This document shows, one piece after another, positions 25,770 through 41,900 of a stretch of 64,000 nt of DNA; the stretch's first letter is position 1; every line of letters starts with the position of its first letter. A program made the position numbers and the translations under genes. Below the pieces are notes generated by a model. That model was not told the DNA's origin. It saw nothing but the letters and a program-made list of their open reading frames with translations, and did not search any database. The stretch spans positions 484,501 to 548,500 of the forward strand of contig NW_026704082.1 in the NCBI RefSeq assembly GCF_958295425.1, read 5' to 3'. Source of the stretch: Solea solea (Eukaryota > Chordata > Actinopteri > Pleuronectiformes > Soleidae).

Positions 25770-28700
25770 CGGCATATAACTATATCTTATAAGATGTTAA
25801 CTTCATTTGTGAGGTTTATGTTATGGGACAGTAGAAAATTGATAAAAATCAGAAAACAGCCGTATACTTGCTGAATGTGCACAAAACAGACACAAATAGA
25901 AAAGCACATCCAAACAGTGAAATCATTGCAAAATCAAACACTGAGGTTACAGAAGTGTATCTTATAAGATGTTAACTTTATTTGTGAGGTTTATGTTACG
26001 GGACAATAGAAAATTGAAAAAAATCAGAAAACAGCCGTATACTTGCTGAATGTGCACAACAAAAGACACAAATAGAAAAACACATCCAAACAGTGAAATC
26101 ATTGCAAAATCAAACACTGACGGCATATAACTATATCTTATAAGATTTTAACTTTATTTGTGAGGTTTATGTTATGGGACAGTAGAAAATTGAAAAAAAT
26201 CAGAAAACATCCGTATACTTGATGAATGTGCACAAAAACAGACACAAATAGAAAAACACATCCAAACAGTGAAATCATTGCAAAATCAAACACTGAAGGC
26301 ATATAACTATATCTTATAAGATTTTTACTTTATTTGTGAGGTTTATGTTATGGGACAGTAGAAAATTGAAAAAAATCAGAAAACAGCCGTATACTTGCTG
26401 AATGTGCACAAAAACAGACACAAATAGAAAAACACATCCAAACAGTGAAATCATTGCAAAATCAAACACTGAAGGCATATAACTATATCTTATAAGATTT
26501 TAACTTCATTTGTGAGGTTTATGTTATGGGACAGTAGAAAATTGAAAAAAATCTGAAAACAGCCGTATACTTGCTGAATGTGCACAAAAACAGACACAAA
26601 TAGAAAAACACATCCAAACAGTGAAATCATTGCAAAATCAAACACTGAGGGTACAGAAGTATATCTTATAAGATGTTAACTTTATTTGTGAGGTTTATGT
26701 TATGCGACAGTAGAAAATTGAAAAAAATCAGAAAACAGCCGTATACTTGCTGAATGCGCACAAAAACAGACACAAATAGAAAAACACATCCAAACAGTGA
26801 AATCATTGCAAAATCAAACACTGACGGCATATAACTATATCTTATAAGATTTTAACTTTATTTGTGAGGTTTATGTTATGGGACAGTAGAAAATTGAAAA
26901 AAATCAGAAAACATCCGTATACTTGATGAATGTGGACAAAAACAGACACAAATAGAAAAACACATCCAAACAGTGAAATCATTGCAAAATCAAACACTGA
27001 AGGCATATAACTATATCTTATAAGATTTTTACTTTATTTGTGAGGTTTATGTTATGGGACAGTAGAAAATTGAAAAAAATCAGAAAACAGCCGTATACTT
27101 GCTGAATGTGCACAAAAACAGACACAAATAGAAAAACACATCCAAACAGTGAAATCATTGCAAAATCAAACACTGAAGGCATATAACTATATCTTATAAG
27201 ATTTTAACTTCATTTGTGAGGTTTATGTTATGGGACAGTAGAAAATTGAAAAAAATCTGAAAACAGCCGTATACTTGCTGAATGTGCACAAAAACAGACA
27301 CAAATAGAAAAACACATCCAAACAGTGAAATCATTGCAAAATCAAACACTGAGGGTACAGAAGTATATCTTATAAGATGTTAACTTTATTTGTGAGGTTT
27401 ATGTTATGGGACAGTAGAAAATTGAAAAAAAATCAGAAAACAGTCGATACTTGCTGAATGTGCACAACAAAAGACACAAATAGAAAAACACATCCAAACA
27501 GTGAAATCATTGCAAAATCAAACACTGAGGTTACAGAAGTATATCTTATAAGATGTTAACTGTATTTGTGAGGTTTATGTTATGGGACAGTAGAAAATTG
27601 AAAAAAATCAGAAAACAGCCGTATACTTGCTGAATGTGCACAAACACAGACACACATAGAAAAACACATCCAAACAGTGAAATCATTGCAAAATCAAACA
27701 CTGAAGGCATATAACTATATCTTATAAGATTTTAACTTTATTTGTGAGGTTTATGTTATGGGACAGTAGAAAATTGAAAAAAATCAGAAAACAGCCGTAT
27801 ACTTGCTGAATGTGCACAACAAAAGACACAAATAGAAAAACACATCCAAACAGTGAAATCATTGCAAAATCAAACACTGAGGTTACAGAAGTATATCTTA
27901 TAAGATGTTAACTTTATTTGTGAGGTTTGTTATGGGACAGTAGAAAATTGAAAAAAATCAGAAAACAGCCGTATACTTGCTGAATGTGCACAAAACAGAC
28001 ACAAATAGAAAAACACATCCAAACAGTGAAATCATTGCAAAATCAAACACTGAGGTTACAGAAGTATATCTTATAAGATGTTAACTTTATTTGTGAGGTT
28101 TATGTTATGGGACAGTAGAAAATTGAAAAAAATCAGAAAACAGCCGTATACTTGCTGAATGTGCACAAACACAGACACACATAGAAAAACACATCCAAAC
28201 AGTGAAATCATTGCAAAATCAAACACTGAAGGCATATAACTATATCTTATAAGATTTTAACTTTATTTGTGAGGTTTATGTTATGGGACAGTAGAAAATT
28301 CAAAAAAATCAGAAAACAGCCGTATACTTGCTGAATGTGCACAAAAACAGACACAAATAGAAAAACACATCCAAACAGTGAAATCATTGCGAAATCAAAC
28401 ACTGAGGTTACATAAGTATATCTTATAAGATGTTAACTTTATTTGTGAGGTTTGTTATGGGACAGTAGAAAATTGAAAAAAATCAGAAAACAGCCGTATA
28501 CTTGCTGAATGTGCACAAAACAGACACAAATAGAAAAACACATCCAAACAGTGAAATCATTGCAAACTCAAACACTGAAGGCATATAACTATATCTTATA
28601 AGATGTTAACTTTATTTATCAGGTTTATGTTACGGGACAATAGAAAATTGAAAACAATCAGAAAACAGCCGTATACTTGCTGAATGCGCACAAAAACAGA

Positions 28701-29468
28701 CACAAATAGAAAAACACATCCAAACAGTGAAATCATTGCAAAATCAAACACTGAAGGCATATAACTACATCTTATAAGATGTGAACTTTATTTGTGAGGT
28801 TTATGTTATGGGACAGTAGAAAATTGAAAAAAATCAGAAAACAGCCGTATACTTGCTGAATTAGCACAACAAAAGACACAAATAGAAAAACACATCCAAA
28901 CAGTGAAATCATTGCAAAATCAAACCCTGAAGGCATATAACTATATCTTATAAGATTTTAACTTTATTTGTGAGGTTTATGTTATGGGACAGTAGAAAAT
29001 TGAAAAAAATCAGAAAACAGCCGTATACTTGCTGAATGTGCACAAAAACAGACACAAATAGAAAAACACATCCAAACAGTGAAATCATTGCAAAATCAAA
29101 CACTGACGGCATATAACTATATCTTATAAGATGTTAACTTCATTTGTGAGGTTTATGTTATGGGACAGTAGAAAATTGATAAAAATCAGAAAACAGCCGT
29201 ATACTTGCTGAATGTGCACAAAACAGACACAAATAGAAAAGCACATCCAAACAGTGAAATCATTGCAAAATCAAACACTGAGGTTACAGAAGTGTATCTT
29301 ATAAGATGTTAACTTTATTTGTGAGGTTTATGTTACGGGACAATAGAAAATTGAAAAAAATCAGAAAACAGCCGTATACTTGCTGAATGTGCACAACAAA
29401 AGACACAAATAGAAAAACACATCCAAACAGTGAAATCATTGCAAAATCAAACACTGACGGCATATAAC
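25246..29468. repeat. Five-monomer block copied at a distance of 3,337 bp
   Basis: 25,246-26,131 matches 28,583-29,468, sharing TTTATTTATCAGG, GATGTGAACTTT, GAATTAGCAC, AACTTCATTTGTG, GATAAAAATCAG and AAAAGCACATCC in order. The copies lie within one 6,855-bp unit, so this duplication came before the large one. DNA between the copies is other satellite 2 monomers. Confidence 0.75.
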
Positions 29469-32400
29469 TTTATCTTATAAGATGTTAACTTCATTTGTGA
29501 GGTTTATGTTATGGGACAGTAGAAAATTGAAAAAAATCAGAAAACAGCCGTATACTTGCTGAATGTGCACAAAAACAGACACAAATAGAAAAACACATCC
29601 AAACAGTGAAATCATTGCAAAATCAAACACTGAAGGCATATAACTATATCTTATAAGATTTTAACTTTATTTGTGAGGTTTATGTTATGGGACGGTAGAA
29701 AATTGAAAAAAATCTGAAAACAGCCGTATACTTGCTGAATGTGCACAAAAACAGACACAAATAGAAAAACACATCCAAACAGTGAAATCATTGCAAAATC
29801 AAACACTGAGGGTACAGAAGTATATCTTATAAGATGTTAACTTTATTTGTGAGGTTTATGTTATGGGACAGTAGAAAATTGATAAAAATCAGAAAACAGC
29901 CGTATACTTGCTGAATGCGCACAAAAACAGACACAAATAGAAAAGCACATCCAAACAGTGAAATTATTGCAAAATCAAACACTGAGGGTACAGAAGTATA
30001 TCTTATAAGATGTTAACTTTATTTGTGAGGTTTATGTTATGCGACAGTAGAAAATTGAAAAAAATCAGAAAACAGCCGTATACTTGCTGAATGCGCACAA
30101 AAACAGACACAAATAGAAAAACACATCCAAACAGTGAAATCATTGCAAAATCAAACACTGACGGCATATAATTATATCTTATAAGATTTTAACTTTATTT
30201 GTGAGGTTTATGTTATGGGACAGTAGAAAATTGAAAAAAATCAGAAAACATCCGTATACTTGATGAATGTGGACAAAAACAGACACAAATAGAAAAACAC
30301 ATCCAAACAGTGAAATCATTGCAAAATCAAACACTGAAGGCATATAACTATATCTTATAAGATTTTTACTTTATTTGTGAGGTTTATGTTATGGGACAGT
30401 AGAAAATTGAAAAAAATCAGAAAACAGCCGTATACTTGCTGAATGTGCACAAAAACAGACACAAATAGAAAAACACATCCAAACAGTGAAATCATTGCAA
30501 AATCAAACACTGAAGGCATATAACTATATCTTATAAGATTTTAACTTCATTTGTGAGGTTTATGTTATGGGACAGTAGAAAATTGAAAAAAATCTGAAAA
30601 CAGCCGTATACTTGCTGAATGTGCACAAAAACAGACACAAATAGAAAAACACATCCAAACAGTGAAATCATTGCAAAATCAAACACTGAGGGTACAGAAG
30701 TATATCTTATAAGATGTTAACTTTATTTGTGAGGTTTATGTTATGCGACAGTAGAAAATTGAAAAAAATCAGAAAACAGCCGTATACTTGCTGAATGCGC
30801 ACAAAAACAGACACAAATAGAAAAACACATCCAAACAGTGAAATCATTGCAAAATCAAACACTGACGGCATATAACTATATCTTATAAGATTTTAACTTT
30901 ATTTGTGAGGTTTATGTTATGGGACAGTAGAAAATTGAAAAAAATCAGAAAACATCCGTATACTTGATGAATGTGCACAAAAACAGACACAAATAGAAAA
31001 ACACATCCAAACAGTGAAATCATTGCAAAATCAAACACTGAAGGCATATAACTATATCTTATAAGATTTTTACTTTATTTGTGAGGTTTATGTTATGGGA
31101 CAGTAGAAAATTGAAAAAAATCAGAAAACAGCCGTATACTTGCTGAATGTGCACAAAAACAGACACAAATAGAAAAACACATCCAAACAGTGAAATCATT
31201 GCAAAATCAAACACTGAAGGCATATAACTATATCTTATAAGATTTTAACTTCATTTGTGAGGTTTATGTTATGGGACAGTAGAAAATTGAAAAAAATCTG
31301 AAAACAGCCGTATACTTGCTGAATGTGCACAAAAACAGACACAAATAGAAAAACACATCCAAACAGTGAAATCATTGCAAAATCAAACACTGAGGGTACA
31401 GAAGTATATCTTATAAGATGTTAACTTTATTTGTGAGGTTTATGTTATGCGACAGTAGAAAATTGAAAAAAATCAGAAAACAGCCGTATACTTGCTGAAT
31501 GCGCACAAAAACAGACACAAATAGAAAAACACATCCAAACAGTGAAATCATTGCAAAATCAAACACTGAAGGCATATAACTACATCTTATAAGATGTGAA
31601 CTTTATTTGTGAGGTTTATGTTATGGGACAGTAGAAAATTGAAAAAAATCAGAAAACAGCCGTATACTTGCTGAATTAGCACAACAAAAGACACAAATAG
31701 AAAAACACATCCAAACAGTGAAATCATTGCAAAATCAAACCCTGAAGGCATATAACTATATCTTATAAGATTTTAACTTTATTTGTGAGGTTTATGTTAT
31801 GGGACAGTAGAAAATTGAAAAAAATCAGAAAACAGCCGTATACTTGCTGAATGTGCACAAAAACAGACACAAATAGAAAAACACATCCAAACAGTGAAAT
31901 CATTGCAAAATCAAACACTGAAGGCATATAACTATATCTTATAAGATTTTAACTTTATTTGTGAGGTTTATGTTATGGGACAGTAGAAAATTGAAAAAAA
32001 TCAGAAAACAGCCGTATACTTGCTGAATGTGCACAAAACAGACACAAATAGAAAAACACATCCAAACAGTGAAATCATTGCAAAATCAAACACTGACGGC
32101 ATATAACTATATCTTATAAGATGTTAACTTTATTTATCAGGTTTATGTTACGGGACAATAGAAAATTGAAAACAATCAGAAAACAGCCGTATACTTGCTG
32201 AATGCGCACAAAAACAGACACAAATAGAAAAACACATCCAAACAGTGAAATCATTGCAAAATCAAACACTGAAGGCATATAACTACATCTTATAAGATGT
32301 GAACTTTATTTGTGAGGTTTATGTTATGGGACAGTAGAAAATTGAAAAAAATCAGAAAACAGCCGTATACTTGCTGAATTAGCACAACAAAAGACACAAA

Positions 32401-32919
32401 TAGAAAAACACATCCAAACAGTGAAATCATTGCAAAATCAAACCCTGAAGGCATATAACTATATCTTATAAGATTTTAACTTTATTTGTGAGGTTTATGT
32501 TATGGGACAGTAGAAAATTGAAAAAAATCAGAAAACAGCCGTATACTTGCTGAATGTGCACAAAAACAGACACAAATAGAAAAACACATCCAAACAGTGA
32601 AATCATTGCAAAATCAAACACTGACGGCATATAACTATATCTTATAAGATGTTAACTTCATTTGTGAGGTTTATGTTATGGGACAGTAGAAAATTGATAA
32701 AAATCAGAAAACAGCCGTATACTTGCTGAATGTGCACAAAACAGACACAAATAGAAAAGCACATCCAAACAGTGAAATCATTGCAAAATCAAACACTGAG
32801 GTTACAGAAGTGTATCTTATAAGATGTTAACTTTATTTGTGAGGTTTATGTTACGGGACAATAGAAAATTGAAAAAAATCAGAAAACAGCCGTATACTTG
32901 CTGAATGTGCACAACAAAA

Positions 32920-35900
32920 GACACAAATAGAAAAACACATCCAAACAGTGAAATCATTGCAAAATCAAACACTGACGGCATATAACTATATCTTATAAGA
33001 TTTTAACTTTATTTGTGAGGTTTATGTTATGGGACAGTAGAAAATTGAAAAAAATCAGAAAACATCCGTATACTTGATGAATGTGCACAAAAACAGACAC
33101 AAATAGAAAAACACATCCAAACAGTGAAATCATTGCAAAATCAAACACTGAAGGCATATAACTATATCTTATAAGATTTTTACTTTATTTGTGAGGTTTA
33201 TGTTATGGGACAGTAGAAAATTGAAAAAAATCAGAAAACAGCCGTATACTTGCTGAATGTGCACAAAAACAGACACAAATAGAAAAACACATCCAAACAG
33301 TGAAATCATTGCAAAATCAAACACTGAAGGCATATAACTATATCTTATAAGATTTTAACTTCATTTGTGAGGTTTATGTTATGGGACAGTAGAAAATTGA
33401 AAAAAATCTGAAAACAGCCGTATACTTGCTGAATGTGCACAAAAACAGACACAAATAGAAAAACACATCCAAACAGTGAAATCATTGCAAAATCAAACAC
33501 TGAGGGTACAGAAGTATATCTTATAAGATGTTAACTTTATTTGTGAGGTTTATGTTATGCGACAGTAGAAAATTGAAAAAAATCAGAAAACAGCCGTATA
33601 CTTGCTGAATGCGCACAAAAACAGACACAAATAGAAAAACACATCCAAACAGTGAAATCATTGCAAAATCAAACACTGACGGCATATAACTATATCTTAT
33701 AAGATTTTAACTTTATTTGTGAGGTTTATGTTATGGGACAGTAGAAAATTGAAAAAAATCAGAAAACATCCGTATACTTGATGAATGTGGACAAAAACAG
33801 ACACAAATAGAAAAACACATCCAAACAGTGAAATCATTGCAAAATCAAACACTGAAGGCATATAACTATATCTTATAAGATTTTTACTTTATTTGTGAGG
33901 TTTATGTTATGGGACAGTAGAAAATTGAAAAAAATCAGAAAACAGCCGTATACTTGCTGAATGTGCACAAAAACAGACACAAATAGAAAAACACATCCAA
34001 ACAGTGAAATCATTGCAAAATCAAACACTGAAGGCATATAACTATATCTTATAAGATTTTAACTTCATTTGTGAGGTTTATGTTATGGGACAGTAGAAAA
34101 TTGAAAAAAATCTGAAAACAGCCGTATACTTGCTGAATGTGCACAAAAACAGACACAAATAGAAAAACACATCCAAACAGTGAAATCATTGCAAAATCAA
34201 ACACTGAGGGTACAGAAGTATATCTTATAAGATGTTAACTTTATTTGTGAGGTTTATGTTATGGGACAGTAGAAAATTGAAAAAAAATCAGAAAACAGTC
34301 GATACTTGCTGAATGTGCACAACAAAAGACACAAATAGAAAAACACATCCAAACAGTGAAATCATTGCAAAATCAAACACTGAGGTTACAGAAGTATATC
34401 TTATAAGATGTTAACTGTATTTGTGAGGTTTATGTTATGGGACAGTAGAAAATTGAAAAAAATCAGAAAACAGCCGTATACTTGCTGAATGTGCACAAAC
34501 ACAGACACACATAGAAAAACACATCCAAACAGTGAAATCATTGCAAAATCAAACACTGAAGGCATATAACTATATCTTATAAGATTTTAACTTTATTTGT
34601 GAGGTTTATGTTATGGGACAGTAGAAAATTGAAAAAAATCAGAAAACAGCCGTATACTTGCTGAATGTGCACAACAAAAGACACAAATAGAAAAACACAT
34701 CCAAACAGTGAAATCATTGCAAAATCAAACACTGAGGTTACAGAAGTATATCTTATAAGATGTTAACTTTATTTGTGAGGTTTGTTATGGGACAGTAGAA
34801 AATTGAAAAAAATCAGAAAACAGCCGTATACTTGCTGAATGTGCACAAAACAGACACAAATAGAAAAACACATCCAAACAGTGAAATCATTGCAAAATCA
34901 AACACTGAGGTTACAGAAGTATATCTTATAAGATGTTAACTTTATTTGTGAGGTTTATGTTATGGGACAGTAGAAAATTGAAAAAAATCAGAAAACAGCC
35001 GTATACTTGCTGAATGTGCACAAACACAGACACACATAGAAAAACACATCCAAACAGTGAAATCATTGCAAAATCAAACACTGAAGGCATATAACTATAT
35101 CTTATAAGATTTTAACTTTATTTGTGAGGTTTATGTTATGGGACAGTAGAAAATTGAAAAAAATCAGAAAACAGCCGTATACTTGCTGAATGTGCACAAA
35201 AACAGACACAAATAGAAAAACACATCCAAACAGTGAAATCATTGCGAAATCAAACACTGAGGTTACATAAGTATATCTTATAAGATGTTAACTTTATTTG
35301 TGAGGTTTGTTATGGGACAGTAGAAAATTGAAAAAAATCAGAAAACAGCCGTATACTTGCTGAATGTGCACAAAACAGACACAAATAGAAAAACACATCC
35401 AAACAGTGAAATCATTGCAAACTCAAACACTGAAGGCATATAACTATATCTTATAAGATGTTAACTTTATTTATCAGGTTTATGTTACGGGACAATAGAA
35501 AATTGAAAACAATCAGAAAACAGCCGTATACTTGCTGAATGCGCACAAAAACAGACACAAATAGAAAAACACATCCAAACAGTGAAATCATTGCAAAATC
35601 AAACACTGAAGGCATATAACTACATCTTATAAGATGTGAACTTTATTTGTGAGGTTTATGTTATGGGACAGTAGAAAATTGAAAAAAATCAGAAAACAGC
35701 CGTATACTTGCTGAATTAGCACAACAAAAGACACAAATAGAAAAACACATCCAAACAGTGAAATCATTGCAAAATCAAACCCTGAAGGCATATAACTATA
35801 TCTTATAAGATTTTAACTTTATTTGTGAGGTTTATGTTATGGGACAGTAGAAAATTGAAAAAAATCAGAAAACAGCCGTATACTTGCTGAATGTGCACAA

Positions 35901-38900
35901 AAACAGACACAAATAGAAAAACACATCCAAACAGTGAAATCATTGCAAAATCAAACACTGACGGCATATAACTATATCTTATAAGATGTTAACTTCATTT
36001 GTGAGGTTTATGTTATGGGACAGTAGAAAATTGATAAAAATCAGAAAACAGCCGTATACTTGCTGAATGTGCACAAAACAGACACAAATAGAAAAGCACA
36101 TCCAAACAGTGAAATCATTGCAAAATCAAACACTGAGGTTACAGAAGTGTATCTTATAAGATGTTAACTTTATTTGTGAGGTTTATGTTACGGGACAATA
36201 GAAAATTGAAAAAAATCAGAAAACAGCCGTATACTTGCTGAATGTGCACAACAAAAGACACAAATAGAAAAACACATCCAAACAGTGAAATCATTGCAAA
36301 ATCAAACACTGACGGCATATAACTTTATCTTATAAGATGTTAACTTCATTTGTGAGGTTTATGTTATGGGACAGTAGAAAATTGAAAAAAATCAGAAAAC
36401 AGCCGTATACTTGCTGAATGTGCACAAAAACAGACACAAATAGAAAAACACATCCAAACAGTGAAATCATTGCAAAATCAAACACTGAAGGCATATAACT
36501 ATATCTTATAAGATTTTAACTTTATTTGTGAGGTTTATGTTATGGGACGGTAGAAAATTGAAAAAAATCTGAAAACAGCCGTATACTTGCTGAATGTGCA
36601 CAAAAACAGACACAAATAGAAAAACACATCCAAACAGTGAAATCATTGCAAAATCAAACACTGAGGGTACAGAAGTATATCTTATAAGATGTTAACTTTA
36701 TTTGTGAGGTTTATGTTATGGGACAGTAGAAAATTGATAAAAATCAGAAAACAGCCGTATACTTGCTGAATGCGCACAAAAACAGACACAAATAGAAAAG
36801 CACATCCAAACAGTGAAATTATTGCAAAATCAAACACTGAGGGTACAGAAGTATATCTTATAAGATGTTAACTTTATTTGTGAGGTTTATGTTATGCGAC
36901 AGTAGAAAATTGAAAAAAATCAGAAAACAGCCGTATACTTGCTGAATGCGCACAAAAACAGACACAAATAGAAAAACACATCCAAACAGTGAAATCATTG
37001 CAAAATCAAACACTGACGGCATATAATTATATCTTATAAGATTTTAACTTTATTTGTGAGGTTTATGTTATGGGACAGTAGAAAATTGAAAAAAATCAGA
37101 AAACATCCGTATACTTGATGAATGTGGACAAAAACAGACACAAATAGAAAAACACATCCAAACAGTGAAATCATTGCAAAATCAAACACTGAAGGCATAT
37201 AACTATATCTTATAAGATTTTTACTTTATTTGTGAGGTTTATGTTATGGGACAGTAGAAAATTGAAAAAAATCAGAAAACAGCCGTATACTTGCTGAATG
37301 TGCACAAAAACAGACACAAATAGAAAAACACATCCAAACAGTGAAATCATTGCAAAATCAAACACTGAAGGCATATAACTATATCTTATAAGATTTTAAC
37401 TTCATTTGTGAGGTTTATGTTATGGGACAGTAGAAAATTGAAAAAAATCTGAAAACAGCCGTATACTTGCTGAATGTGCACAAAAACAGACACAAATAGA
37501 AAAACACATCCAAACAGTGAAATCATTGCAAAATCAAACACTGAGGGTACAGAAGTATATCTTATAAGATGTTAACTTTATTTGTGAGGTTTATGTTATG
37601 CGACAGTAGAAAATTGAAAAAAATCAGAAAACAGCCGTATACTTGCTGAATGCGCACAAAAACAGACACAAATAGAAAAACACATCCAAACAGTGAAATC
37701 ATTGCAAAATCAAACACTGACGGCATATAACTATATCTTATAAGATTTTAACTTTATTTGTGAGGTTTATGTTATGGGACAGTAGAAAATTGAAAAAAAT
37801 CAGAAAACATCCGTATACTTGATGAATGTGCACAAAAACAGACACAAATAGAAAAACACATCCAAACAGTGAAATCATTGCAAAATCAAACACTGAAGGC
37901 ATATAACTATATCTTATAAGATTTTTACTTTATTTGTGAGGTTTATGTTATGGGACAGTAGAAAATTGAAAAAAATCAGAAAACAGCCGTATACTTGCTG
38001 AATGTGCACAAAAACAGACACAAATAGAAAAACACATCCAAACAGTGAAATCATTGCAAAATCAAACACTGAAGGCATATAACTATATCTTATAAGATTT
38101 TAACTTCATTTGTGAGGTTTATGTTATGGGACAGTAGAAAATTGAAAAAAATCTGAAAACAGCCGTATACTTGCTGAATGTGCACAAAAACAGACACAAA
38201 TAGAAAAACACATCCAAACAGTGAAATCATTGCAAAATCAAACACTGAGGGTACAGAAGTATATCTTATAAGATGTTAACTTTATTTGTGAGGTTTATGT
38301 TATGCGACAGTAGAAAATTGAAAAAAATCAGAAAACAGCCGTATACTTGCTGAATGCGCACAAAAACAGACACAAATAGAAAAACACATCCAAACAGTGA
38401 AATCATTGCAAAATCAAACACTGACGGCATATAACTATATCTTATAAGATTTTAACTTTATTTGTGAGGTTTATGTTATGGGACAGTAGAAAATTGAAAA
38501 AAATCAGAAAACATCCGTATACTTGATGAATGTGGACAAAAACAGACACAAATAGAAAAACACATCCAAACAGTGAAATCATTGCAAAATCAAACACTGA
38601 AGGCATATAACTATATCTTATAAGATTTTTACTTTATTTGTGAGGTTTATGTTATGGGACAGTAGAAAATTGAAAAAAATCAGAAAACAGCCGTATACTT
38701 GCTGAATGTGCACAAAAACAGACACAAATAGAAAAACACATCCAAACAGTGAAATCATTGCAAAATCAAACACTGAAGGCATATAACTATATCTTATAAG
38801 ATTTTAACTTCATTTGTGAGGTTTATGTTATGGGACAGTAGAAAATTGAAAAAAATCTGAAAACAGCCGTATACTTGCTGAATGTGCACAAAAACAGACA

Positions 38901-41900
38901 CAAATAGAAAAACACATCCAAACAGTGAAATCATTGCAAAATCAAACACTGAGGGTACAGAAGTATATCTTATAAGATGTTAACTTTATTTGTGAGGTTT
39001 ATGTTATGGGACAGTAGAAAATTGAAAAAAAATCAGAAAACAGTCGATACTTGCTGAATGTGCACAACAAAAGACACAAATAGAAAAACACATCCAAACA
39101 GTGAAATCATTGCAAAATCAAACACTGAGGTTACAGAAGTATATCTTATAAGATGTTAACTGTATTTGTGAGGTTTATGTTATGGGACAGTAGAAAATTG
39201 AAAAAAATCAGAAAACAGCCGTATACTTGCTGAATGTGCACAAACACAGACACACATAGAAAAACACATCCAAACAGTGAAATCATTGCAAAATCAAACA
39301 CTGAAGGCATATAACTATATCTTATAAGATTTTAACTTTATTTGTGAGGTTTATGTTATGGGACAGTAGAAAATTGAAAAAAATCAGAAAACAGCCGTAT
39401 ACTTGCTGAATGTGCACAACAAAAGACACAAATAGAAAAACACATCCAAACAGTGAAATCATTGCAAAATCAAACACTGAGGTTACAGAAGTATATCTTA
39501 TAAGATGTTAACTTTATTTGTGAGGTTTGTTATGGGACAGTAGAAAATTGAAAAAAATCAGAAAACAGCCGTATACTTGCTGAATGTGCACAAAACAGAC
39601 ACAAATAGAAAAACACATCCAAACAGTGAAATCATTGCAAAATCAAACACTGAGGTTACAGAAGTATATCTTATAAGATGTTAACTTTATTTGTGAGGTT
39701 TATGTTATGGGACAGTAGAAAATTGAAAAAAATCAGAAAACAGCCGTATACTTGCTGAATGTGCACAAACACAGACACACATAGAAAAACACATCCAAAC
39801 AGTGAAATCATTGCAAAATCAAACACTGAAGGCATATAACTATATCTTATAAGATTTTAACTTTATTTGTGAGGTTTATGTTATGGGACAGTAGAAAATT
39901 CAAAAAAATCAGAAAACAGCCGTATACTTGCTGAATGTGCACAAAAACAGACACAAATAGAAAAACACATCCAAACAGTGAAATCATTGCGAAATCAAAC
40001 ACTGAGGTTACATAAGTATATCTTATAAGATGTTAACTTTATTTGTGAGGTTTGTTATGGGACAGTAGAAAATTGAAAAAAATCAGAAAACAGCCGTATA
40101 CTTGCTGAATGTGCACAAAACAGACACAAATAGAAAAACACATCCAAACAGTGAAATCATTGCAAACTCAAACACTGAAGGCATATAACTATATCTTATA
40201 AGATGTTAACTTTATTTATCAGGTTTATGTTACGGGACAATAGAAAATTGAAAACAATCAGAAAACAGCCGTATACTTGCTGAATGCGCACAAAAACAGA
40301 CACAAATAGAAAAACACATCCAAACAGTGAAATCATTGCAAAATCAAACACTGAAGGCATATAACTACATCTTATAAGATGTGAACTTTATTTGTGAGGT
40401 TTATGTTATGGGACAGTAGAAAATTGAAAAAAATCAGAAAACAGCCGTATACTTGCTGAATTAGCACAACAAAAGACACAAATAGAAAAACACATCCAAA
40501 CAGTGAAATCATTGCAAAATCAAACCCTGAAGGCATATAACTATATCTTATAAGATTTTAACTTTATTTGTGAGGTTTATGTTATGGGACAGTAGAAAAT
40601 TGAAAAAAATCAGAAAACAGCCGTATACTTGCTGAATGTGCACAAAAACAGACACAAATAGAAAAACACATCCAAACAGTGAAATCATTGCAAAATCAAA
40701 CACTGACGGCATATAACTATATCTTATAAGATGTTAACTTCATTTGTGAGGTTTATGTTATGGGACAGTAGAAAATTGATAAAAATCAGAAAACAGCCGT
40801 ATACTTGCTGAATGTGCACAAAACAGACACAAATAGAAAAGCACATCCAAACAGTGAAATCATTGCAAAATCAAACACTGAGGTTACAGAAGTGTATCTT
40901 ATAAGATGTTAACTTTATTTGTGAGGTTTATGTTACGGGACAATAGAAAATTGAAAAAAATCAGAAAACAGCCGTATACTTGCTGAATGTGCACAACAAA
41001 AGACACAAATAGAAAAACACATCCAAACAGTGAAATCATTGCAAAATCAAACACTGACGGCATATAACTTTATCTTATAAGATGTTAACTTCATTTGTGA
41101 GGTTTATGTTATGGGACAGTAGAAAATTGAAAAAAATCAGAAAACAGCCGTATACTTGCTGAATGTGCACAAAAACAGACACAAATAGAAAAACACATCC
41201 AAACAGTGAAATCATTGCAAAATCAAACACTGAAGGCATATAACTATATCTTATAAGATTTTAACTTTATTTGTGAGGTTTATGTTATGGGACGGTAGAA
41301 AATTGAAAAAAATCTGAAAACAGCCGTATACTTGCTGAATGTGCACAAAAACAGACACAAATAGAAAAACACATCCAAACAGTGAAATCATTGCAAAATC
41401 AAACACTGAGGGTACAGAAGTATATCTTATAAGATGTTAACTTTATTTGTGAGGTTTATGTTATGGGACAGTAGAAAATTGATAAAAATCAGAAAACAGC
41501 CGTATACTTGCTGAATGCGCACAAAAACAGACACAAATAGAAAAGCACATCCAAACAGTGAAATTATTGCAAAATCAAACACTGAGGGTACAGAAGTATA
41601 TCTTATAAGATGTTAACTTTATTTGTGAGGTTTATGTTATGCGACAGTAGAAAATTGAAAAAAATCAGAAAACAGCCGTATACTTGCTGAATGCGCACAA
41701 AAACAGACACAAATAGAAAAACACATCCAAACAGTGAAATCATTGCAAAATCAAACACTGACGGCATATAATTATATCTTATAAGATTTTAACTTTATTT
41801 GTGAGGTTTATGTTATGGGACAGTAGAAAATTGAAAAAAATCAGAAAACATCCGTATACTTGATGAATGTGGACAAAAACAGACACAAATAGAAAAACAC

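Larger units (their letters stand above)
24616..38423. repeat. Higher-order repeat, period 6,855 bp (39 monomers), two full copies
   Basis: 24,616-31,568 matches 31,471-38,423 at 6,855 bp. Markers checked in register are TTTATTTATCAGG (25,274/32,129 and 28,611/35,466), CAGTCGATACTTGC (27,441/34,296), GACGGTAG (29,691/36,546) and GACGGCATATAATTAT (30,160/37,015). The ends are a C/A change at 24,615/31,470 and GAAGG against GACGG at 31,569/38,424. I did not compare every base, but no disagreement appeared at the markers. This is a large tandem duplication of satellite inside satellite. Confidence 0.85.
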